From positions 345,035-409,034 of the forward strand of contig MU278348.1 of assembly GCA_022385755.1 (NCBI GenBank): a stretch of 64,000 bases of DNA, given 5' to 3'. Under the pieces are notes generated by a model. That model did no database searches. It had not been told where the DNA came from and was given only the letters and a program-made list of their open reading frames with translations. The DNA is from Trametopsis cervina. Lineage: Eukaryota > Basidiomycota > Agaricomycetes > Polyporales > Irpicaceae. Below, in pieces: positions 57,208 to 64,000 of the stretch (its first letter is position 1; every line of letters begins with the position of its first letter). The position numbers and the translations under genes are program-made.

Positions 57208-58779
57208 ATGTCCTCGTTCCTGCTCGCTCCCCACCACCTTCCTGCTAAGGTGGTGCGGACGAGCTTTCGCCCTGGGTAATGGTACAGTATCCTCTGTCCA
57301 CTCGCCTCCATTGCCTGGCAGCTGAGACCCTTCACAGCCTCACACTGCGCCCGGCCCACAACTTTCCCTTCGTCTACCCCCATATCGTTCGACTCACTTG
57401 CGACGGTATCACCCGTACCCGACGGTCTGCAGGCCGGGTCTAGTGATGGTGAGGACGCATAGACATATGACGCGGTTCATTATGCTCAGACACATACAGA
57501 GTGCCCGCCAGGCGCGTGAACGTAGAGAAGCAGTCCCAAGACCCATTTTTCTTCTTGTACGTGCTCAATCACCGGCGATGACCTCCGTGCTCAAATTTTG
57601 CTCTGTTGCTAGCCCACTTCCGCGGAGGCTGAAGAATTTGGCGAGCAGGTCATCTGGCTGTCGAATGTCTTGGGTGACATAGCCCCGGACATCATCGCGC
57701 TGGAGTTCGCTGGTGGGTCAGTCTCGTGGAACCGTCTTGTAATTGTGAGATGTTTTCTCCTCATTCATGAGAAGCCTCACGCCAACGCGCACCCTCACAA
57801 CAGATGTTTGCGCTGGTGATGCGACACAGGAGCGGCAGGTCTCAATAAAAAACGCGACGTGAGAAGCATCCATCTACAATAGTCTACGGAACTCTAGTGC
57901 TTGATCTATCCCCTCAAAGTTTGTATATACCGCTGCCTTATGTGGCACGTTTCTTGTAATCAGAGAGAGGTCAATTATGATATGGACGGGTGTCCAAGTT
58001 CTTCCAGCCGCTCGGTATGCGGCTGACTTCCTCCAGAGACATGAGTCGGAGTGCCCGCTCTTTAGTATCTCACCCCACACCATGTCCTTCTCTGACGTTG
58101 CAGCGCAACCTTTCATGGCCCGTGTACAGTTTGAAACGGTATTGGCGACTCCGCCGGCGGATCGCCACAGGGTAAGTGCTCGATAGTGTTTCTGCGCTTT
58201 CCCAACGGTGGAATGGCCTGCTGACACGAATTTGCAGTACGGCCTATCTTATCCTTCGGTCGCACAGAAAAGAGGCGGAGAGGATAGAAGGGGCAGGGAG
58301 GACTTATTCTGGGGTGCTGGTCCTGTTTGTTCAGCGGCGTCAGAGCTCGAGCGCGGAAACGCAAAGTTCCAGTCCGAGCTGAAGGTACGCATTTCACACT
58401 TGCCGCGTGGCAGTTAGCTCAAGGTTTGTTGCAGCACGGAGGCCACCGAGACTGGCAACCGTTAACGACTCCGCAGCTCAAATTACCGTCTTTCCGGGCC
58501 ATGCTCACAACAGCGCTGACAGAACTCTCAGCATCGCCAAATCCAGACCGTGCAAGTAAGAAGCACCTTTATCTGCAAACCCACGCATATTCTCCCTCGT
58601 CGTCCAACACTACTCTTGCGACACCAACTGCGTCCTCCAATGGATCGTCTGACAGCTCAAATTCATCCTCTTATGCTTCTACCCCTTCTGACGAGAATCC
58701 TGAACCGTTTGGGATGAGAAAGGAGGGCGATGTTGACACTATGTCACACTCAAGAAGACTGTCAATCCAGGATGTATAA
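57208..58779 (+). CDS. Hypothetical multi-exon protein with Ser-rich C-terminus
   Basis: I do not recognise the family, and the 5' half is uncertain. A TATA-like catataag (57194-57201) precedes an ATG at 57208 (MSSFLLAPHHLPAK, then gtggtg donor). Good coding exons are 57613-57712 (PTSAEAEEFGEQVIWLSNVL, IAPDIIALEF, phase kept to gtgggt), about 57977-58169 (MSFSDVAAQPFMARVQFE, LATPPADRHR), 58238-58384 (YGLSYPSVAQKRGG, LFWGAGPVC) and about 58422-58779 (LAQGLLQHGGHRDWQPLTTP, then a Ser/Asn-rich tail and SRRLSIQDV). Splice junctions for the last three exons keep frame with GT-AG. Linking the first exons is tentative. No membrane helix or signal peptide; a soluble regulatory protein is possible. 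It converges on CWC25 (150 bp). Confidence 0.55.
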
Positions 58780-58929
58780 CTGTATTGGGATAACTTTCAC
58801 CATGTGGAATGCAATGATATATATGGCACACGTGAAGAACTACAGACATACACAGAACGCAACATGGTATAAGCAAAGAGATGGAGAAAGTATGGATCAC
58901 ATGTACCTGCAGGAAATGCACCCGTTTCA

Positions 58930-60334
58930 TCATTCGGCGTCAACATGCATCTGCCCACGACCGCGGCGAATACGGTCCTCGATGCCACCAGTTCCACCAA
59001 ATACTTTCTTCTGTTCGAGACTAAGGAAGTCGCCCATGCCTTTCGACTTCGCACGCGCGCGCTCTTCCGCTTCCATTTCGGCTTTCTCCTGCTCCAGTAG
59101 TTTAGTGAGCCGCTCGCGGCGCTCAACCGTCATCTCAGATGCATTCGAGGACATCGCAGCGAGACGCGCTGCTCTATCATCATCGGCTGGATGCCTTGAA
59201 GGTTTCGAACTTTCTCCGTGATGATTTGGGCGAGGAGGGGGAGGAGGAGTGATGCGTGCGCGTTTATGAGGTGGATCGTCGCGGCGCATCGGGCTTCGAC
59301 TATGTCTGCGACGTTTCACATCGTACTCGTCACTGCGACCCCGTGCACGAGGGTTATCGTCAGACTCGTCTGATCTTGGGTAGACTGGCACACGGCCTTC
59401 ACCGCGTCGACTAAGGGGTCTTCGATCCAAACTACGGCTACGGTCCCTGTGGCGGGATGGTCCTGGTGACCTGCTTCGGCTATGATACTGCCGTGAGTGG
59501 TGGTGGTCATCATCGCGGTACCGGTGGTCGTAATCATCCCGTGACCGACGTAGTGGTGAGCGAGAGCGACGGTGGGAGGGGCTTGGAGACCTGTTCGGTC
59601 TAGAACGAGAGTCTGGTGAAACAGAACGATGTCGCTCCGAGGGGGGAGAGTACGACCTTTCACGGTGCTTTTCTTTCCTGTGCTTCTTTTTCTCTTTCTT
59701 GTCCTTCTTATCCTTCTTCGGCTTTATTCCATTTCGTTCTTGCATCTCTCGGAGACGAAGGGGATTGGACATCAATGCCTGGTATGCCGCCTGCTCCTGT
59801 TGCTTGATTGCGAAAAGTGGGTCCTCTCGAATCTTCGACGCAGTGTCGCGGGCCGTGTTCGCATATTGTGTGGCAATGAAGTTCTTGTGAGCAGCTCCAA
59901 CCTAGACGTACAAGGTAAGCACAGTTGAATATGGCCTGGGGAGAGTTCAATATACCTTCTCATTCTCGGTCCCAACAAGGATCTTATCAACTCGTTTCTT
60001 TCCAAGTAGGTAGTCTTCAAGCTCATTGGCGTTCTGCCCGCTTCCTGTAGCCGGTGTCGCATACATCCAATCTAACTTCTCCTGCCGCTTCTTTCCTGTT
60101 TGCTCCTCCTGCAACCTTTGAAGCTCCTGCAGTTGTCTCTCTTCTTCCTTTTCTTTTCGCAACTGGTCTAGCTTTTTCTTCTCTTCGAGCTAACAAATCG
60201 CCGTCAATATAAGCTGATGATGAGGGGTTATGAGATGTACTGACAGCCTTCTTTTCTTCCAACCACACCCGCTCCTGATTCTTCAATAGGAGCGGATGCC
60301 ACGACTTCTTCATATTCAAGTCTCCTCCACCCAT
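58930..60334 (-). CDS. CWC25: Pre-mRNA splicing factor Cwc25
   Basis: Spliceosomal factor needed for the first catalytic step. The start at 60334 gives the invariant [20 protein letters not shown] and [10 protein letters not shown]. After an intron the coiled, charged stretch [20 protein letters not shown] leads to [10 protein letters not shown] and [16 protein letters not shown], then across a second intron to [17 protein letters not shown], then [20 protein letters not shown] and [13 protein letters not shown]. These are the hallmarks of the Cwc25 family. The rest is a long RS-like tail rich in Arg, Ser and Asp/Glu ([18 protein letters not shown]), ending with [12 protein letters not shown] at 58930. 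Four exons; about 410 residues. An upstream in-frame ATG at 60460 could extend it, but the family start argues against it. Confidence 0.93.
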
Positions 60335-60506
60335 ATTGCCTAGTTTCTGCGAGAAGTAAAGATAAAGTGGTGTATTAGAAGTTACGTCGAAGACGAGGAC
60401 CACAAGGGAGAGCGGGTGCAAGGGATAGAGGTTAGGCGCCTTGAATGCACTAAGCGACATTTGTTCATGTTTGGCTCCTTATACTGACTAGGCCGCTACC
60501 ACTGCG

Positions 60507-61496
60507 ATGACCCGTCTGCGGAAGGCTTCGCTGACGAAACCTTCTACGACCAGGTCAGCTATGACAACGAACGGCACCGTACACTTAGAGGACCTTGAGG
60601 CCGGGGAAGGAGAGCCTCTATACGAAGATGCTGCGCCCTCCATACCAGCGTGCGTATTATCTGCTCAGGCGGTATCTTGCCAGCTTATGCAAGTTCTTCA
60701 ATCGTATTGATTAGCACGCTTGTTTTGTGTCCAGGCCGACGCGCTCTATATATTCAATGTCTCGAGATGAGATAGCAAAAGGCATTGCGAATCGATTCGT
60801 GCATTCAAGATCATATGTTATCCTGTACCTTGTCATGGCCTCGTTATCTGTCACCACCGTCGTCCTCAGCCTGACTTCCGACTGTCCTACACTGCCATTC
60901 TACATCCTGGAATTGATTATCAACGGGTCCATGATTGCTGAAGTATCTATTCGCTTAGTTGCGCGCGGTCGTGTGAGTACCCTTACACGGGACGGGTATA
61001 ATTTACTGAGACCTTTACCGGTAGCAATTTTGGAAATCACCATTCAACGTCATGGATGTGGTCCTCACAGTATTCTGCGTGGTGACACTGATTGTTATAT
61101 TCTTTGCGGGATGTGGCAATACTAGTAAAGAAGAGGAGCTGTTGGACACGCTATTGCTTGTTGCGCGGAACGTGCTCCAGTTCGGTAGACTGGCGTCCGT
61201 GATGAGACAGTAAGTCTGCTGTAAGCACCCGATGTACATGTTGATGCTCATTATTATTTAGGTCTGGTCAATCTATATTTACGCGCCCCAAGCCCATTGA
61301 CCTTTCTCGAAGACGAAACTTCACGCTCGACATTGATATGGAAGGCGAAGACTCAGCAGACGACCGCGAGCTCAACAGGCCGCTCATCTTCGATGCCGAG
61401 CAAGAACAACGGCCGGCAGCTATGACACCGATGCCACGAGCCGTACAAGCCGTGCAAGACAGGGATGCAGAGGACGTCTGGGCGGAAATTGGCTGA
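60507..61496 (+). CDS. Voltage-sensor-like four-helix membrane protein
   Basis: Small ion-transport-domain protein of the kind that has S1-S4 segments but no pore. The start at 60507 (MTRLRKASLTKPSTTRSAM) is followed by an acidic stretch (LEDLEAGEGEPLYEDAAPS), an intron, then PTRSIYSMSRDEIAK and helix S1 (VILYLVMASLSVTTVVLSL), S2 (PFYILELIINGSMIAEVSIRL), S3 (FNVMDVVLTVFCVVTLIVIFF) and an S4-like segment (LLDTLLLVARNVLQFGRLASVM) with Arg at intervals. The cytosolic tail is acidic (DIDMEGEDSADDREL) and ends VWAEIG at 61496. The junction near 60970-61022 is unsettled: the consensus donor (gtgagt) leaves the next exon, QFWKSPFNVMD, in the wrong phase, so another donor or an unseen feature must be involved. 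Three to four introns; about 250 residues. It may act as a proton or cation sensor, or only as a membrane scaffold (inference). Confidence 0.72.
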
Positions 61497-62090
61497 GCAC
61501 CGTGGCTCCTTACGCACTGACTCTCACTATCTTATATGCTGTCGTTAAGTTATTTAGCTATCAACGTTGAACTATTTTCTGATTCTCCCGGGAAGTGATC
61601 TTAGAATATTTGAGGGTGTATCGTGTTGTGGGGGTGTCAGGGGATTGTGGGTGCAGCTCCCAGATTGCATGACAGTACCTTGTCTGCCAGATGAACATCG
61701 AGTAACCTCAATCTATTGTACGTGCAGTTAGGCGTATTGATTGCAACTGATCTATCGTCACCGCCTATGGCAGTCTTTGAGATATCAGCGAGATGCCTAT
61801 CAAGTCCATCCGATAGGTGTCGCCACGGCTCTGTTGCAGTAGCAGCGCAAGACTTCCCGAACCCACCGCGAGCATTGCGTTCTAGGCAGCGTGAGAGGCG
61901 TCTGCTCCATACTGCCGCATCTGATAGGCTAAGTAGCATACGCGTCGTCGCGGCAGAACGGTGGTATTTCTCAGCAGTTTGCCCATAGCTGTGAGTCAAT
62001 CGCCCCAGGGACATGCAAACGTGCCGTGCTTACCGAGTATATAAATGGCACATAGGTACGTCTGCACTTCATAGCACTTGCAGCTTCGAC
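61497..62090. other. Intergenic region with promoter of the short-chain dehydrogenase
   Basis: 594 bp. The first part is 3' UTR (AT-rich around 61540-61620). A gtatataaatgg element (62037-62048) lies about 45 bp before the dehydrogenase ATG and is a clear TATA box. No gene is seen. Confidence 0.5.
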
Positions 62091-62990
62091 ATGGCCTCAT
62101 CGACAAAGCCGAAGACAGTCTTCATTACCGGTTGCTCCTCTGGCATCGGTTTAGCCGCCGTCCAACTCTTCCACTCCGAGGGCTGGAACGTTGTTGCTAC
62201 CATGCGAAAACCCGCTGAATGTCCGGCCGAACTTTTGAAAATCAACCCCCAAGAGCGGCTGCTCATCACACGACTTGATGTTCAGGACATTCCTTCTATC
62301 GAGGGTGCTGTCAAAGAGGCACTCGAGAAGTTCGGGAAGGTGGATGTTCTGGTAAACAATGCCGGGTTTGCGCAGCAAGGCCTCTTTGAAGCCCTGACAC
62401 GCGAGCAAATCCAAGCACAATTCGACGTCAATGTATTCGGTGAGCTCTCACTGCCTGACTACAACAGAGGATTACTAACCTTCGTGATACATAGGCGTCA
62501 TGGACGTCACTCGTGCGCTCCTCCCACACTTCCGTGCACAGGGTGGTGGCGGCATCATCATGATCTCGTCGGGTGCAGGCTTCTGGTCTTTACCGCTCTC
62601 GACGCCTCCAAGTTTGCCTTAGAAGGCTTCACGGAGGCACTCTCGTACGAGTGCGGCTCTCAGAATATCTTCGTCAAGTCCGTCGTCCCACACGGTGGCG
62701 TCATGCAAACCGACTTCATGCGGCGTGCTATGACCGGAATCCCTCAGGCCGAACAACTTTCCGACTATGCCCAATTCCAGACAAAGATCTGGGCCAGCTT
62801 CAGTAAAATGGGTGCCGCGATGAGCATCACGTCAACGGACGTGGCCAAGACGGTGCTGGAGGCCGCGACGGATGGGACGGACAGATTAAGGTATTGGACT
62901 GGGAACGATACTCGAGGCTTTGTGAAAGCTCGGTACGAGTCGAAGGACGACGAGGAATACATGAGGTACATGAGGTCCTTCTTCATTTAG
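62091..62990 (+). pseudogene. Short-chain dehydrogenase with catalytic Tyr lost by small deletion
   Basis: Classical SDR oxidoreductase. The start at 62091 (MASSTKPKTVFITG) carries the cofactor motif TGCSSGIG, NNAG (VLVNNAGFAQQG) and the catalytic Ser in MISSGAGFW. One 55-nt intron (62441-62495) joins FDVNVFG to VMDVTRALLPHF. In the expected place for YxxxK the DNA reads TTACCGCTCTCGACGCCTCCAAG: seven bases are missing compared with a normal STYxASK, so Tyr is absent and the frame shifts; read straight the protein stops at 62620-62622 (PSLP then stop). Downstream the original frame is intact to the end (DASKFALEGFTEALSYECGS; stop at 62990) with no further damage. Hence a recent pseudogene, or an assembly error. 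No second intron of normal size can explain it. Confidence 0.75.
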
Positions 62991-63328
62991 CGCAATATAA
63001 CAACGCAACAATGCTGCGTAACAGACATCAACAGACTAGGGATATAAATGACAGATATTGTCTCAGCATGAAGCTTATGTATGTATAGTTAAAGTGGCTA
63101 TGATACTACACAGTCGTACTTTCGGCGCGGTATAGCTTTCGTTCATGCGGGATGGGTGGCGGGAGAGCCGGGCCGGGGTGCCACCGGCCAACAATCATGA
63201 CGATGTCTGACATTTCGGCGCCGCTCTGCCCATATCCTCTCACAAAAGGCAATTGCAATCAAAGCTGAAGAAGTTCCGATAAGTTTGTCGTAGCGCTTTA
63301 CACATGCACTCATTATAAAGGTGCAGAC
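62991..63328. other. Spacer and promoter of the transporter gene
   Basis: 338 bp between the dehydrogenase stop and the transporter ATG. GC-rich middle (63150-63190) and AT-rich end (cattataaagg at 63312-63322, a TATA-like element too close to the ATG to be certain). No gene is visible. Confidence 0.4.
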
Positions 63329-64000
63329 ATGAGTTCCTCGCCCGTTAGTATCGCACCTACGCCTTCTCTTCCTATTCACCACCCCTCTATGGCCACAGAT
63401 ACCAAAAGCAACGACCTTCCAGATGTTCCTGAAGAACAGGAGGACAACGAGAAACAGGTTGGTATAAGGATAGACCCTGATAACGATGTGGAGACAGGCG
63501 GTAGCGAGGAAGGTGGAGGTATGGAGTGCTTGTGTGACTGTATACATGGCTGGCCCCTCATGTCATATCCAGAGTCCATGAAAACCGTTCAGGATGCCAC
63601 CGCATCAGAAAAGCCGTATAGTATCTACAATATTAGAGAAAAGTGGGGAATTGTGATTATGGCATCGATCGCAGGATTATTCAGGTGAGGGATAGAGTGG
63701 GCCACATACGAGTATCTGATGGGTACTAACGAGTTCGACTCTCCAGCCCGCTCACCGCCAACATATATTTCCCTGCTATACCGACATTATCAGACGAATT
63801 CCACAAATCAGTCGAGCTGATCAACTTGACGGTGACCATGTATATGGTACTACAAGGCATATGTAAGCGTCCATCGATTGCAGGCACTTGTGGCCCTCAC
63901 TCATGCTCAAATCACCAGCACCGATGTTCTGGGGGACATTAGCTGACCGATGGGGCCGACGGCCGATGTTCCTCGGCTGTCTACTCGTTCTAGCGCTGGC
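63329..64000 (+). CDS. MFS transporter (DHA1-type), 5' part
   Basis: Runs off the right edge. The start at 63329 (MSSSPVSIAPTPSLPIHHPS; a second ATG at 63389 is possible) gives a long acidic cytosolic N-terminus (DVPEEQEDNEKQVGIRID). The first intron removes 63519-63570, joining to SMKTVQDATASEKPYSIYN. Then come KWGIVIMASIAGLFSPLTAN and IYFPAIPTLSDEFHKSVELI, NLTVTMYMVLQGI (helices 1-2), and PMFWGTLADRWGRRPMFLGC, which carries the hallmark DRWGRRP loop between helices 2 and 3. That pattern is typical of 12-helix drug:H+ antiporters (inference for substrate). Three introns are seen in the visible part. The protein is incomplete. Confidence 0.85.

Noticed and set aside
57231..57252. Small hairpin accacctt-cctgct-aaggtggt
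   Set aside because: Only 8 bp of stem, expected by chance in 64 kb; not comparable with the 24-bp hairpin near CFD1.

Overview
This is a gene-dense window of fungal nuclear DNA, most likely from an agaricomycete basidiomycete (a mushroom or polypore-type fungus). The evidence is the intron pattern (many introns of about 50-60 nt), high GC with abundant CpG, and families typical of that group: a DUF6535-type membrane protein, a large family of single-pass membrane proteins with cytosolic PPxY tails, a Ppo-type oxygenase and a GPI-type aspartic protease. No bacterial, viral or CRISPR features are seen. Species cannot be named from the sequence alone.

Layout. 0-10 kb: inorganic pyrophosphatase (+), the nuclear pore membrane protein Pom152 (-), the ribosome biogenesis factor Rrp1 (+) and a secreted or GPI-anchored aspartic protease (-). 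10-16.4 kb: a repeat-bearing spacer, then two tandem copies of a single-pass membrane protein gene, duplicated with their promoters. 16.4-26 kb: a hypothetical protein (-), an acid sphingomyelinase (+) and a long Ppo/linoleate diol synthase-like gene (-). 26-40 kb: a possible tiny gene (-), a DUF6535 protein (+), an RRM protein (+), a Tc1/mariner-like MITE and a third PPxY-tailed membrane protein (+). 41-53.8 kb: an RRM-like protein, Cfd1/Nubp2 and an RFC subunit (all -), CWF19L1/Drn1 (+), a tail-anchored thioredoxin (-), histone H4 (+) and an NDUFA9-like dehydrogenase (-). 53.8-57.2 kb: a gene-poor island of decayed sequence with a CpG-depleted core. 57.2-64 kb: a hypothetical protein (+), the splicing factor Cwc25 (-), a voltage-sensor-like membrane protein (+), a broken short-chain dehydrogenase (+) and the start of an MFS transporter (+).

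Most genes are unrelated housekeeping functions, as usual in fungi, and I see no biosynthetic or defence cluster. Several divergent pairs share short promoters: RFC/CWF19L1 (153 bp), thioredoxin/H4 (291 bp) and Cwc25/voltage-sensor protein (172 bp). The observations most worth following are the recently duplicated PPxY-tailed receptor-like genes, a Ppo whose P450 half lacks the heme-ligand Cys, a long perfect hairpin just upstream of Cfd1, a short-chain dehydrogenase that has lost its catalytic Tyr through a small deletion, and two MITE-like elements. Exon borders are my own reading of splice consensus and coding frame; no transcript or database search was available.
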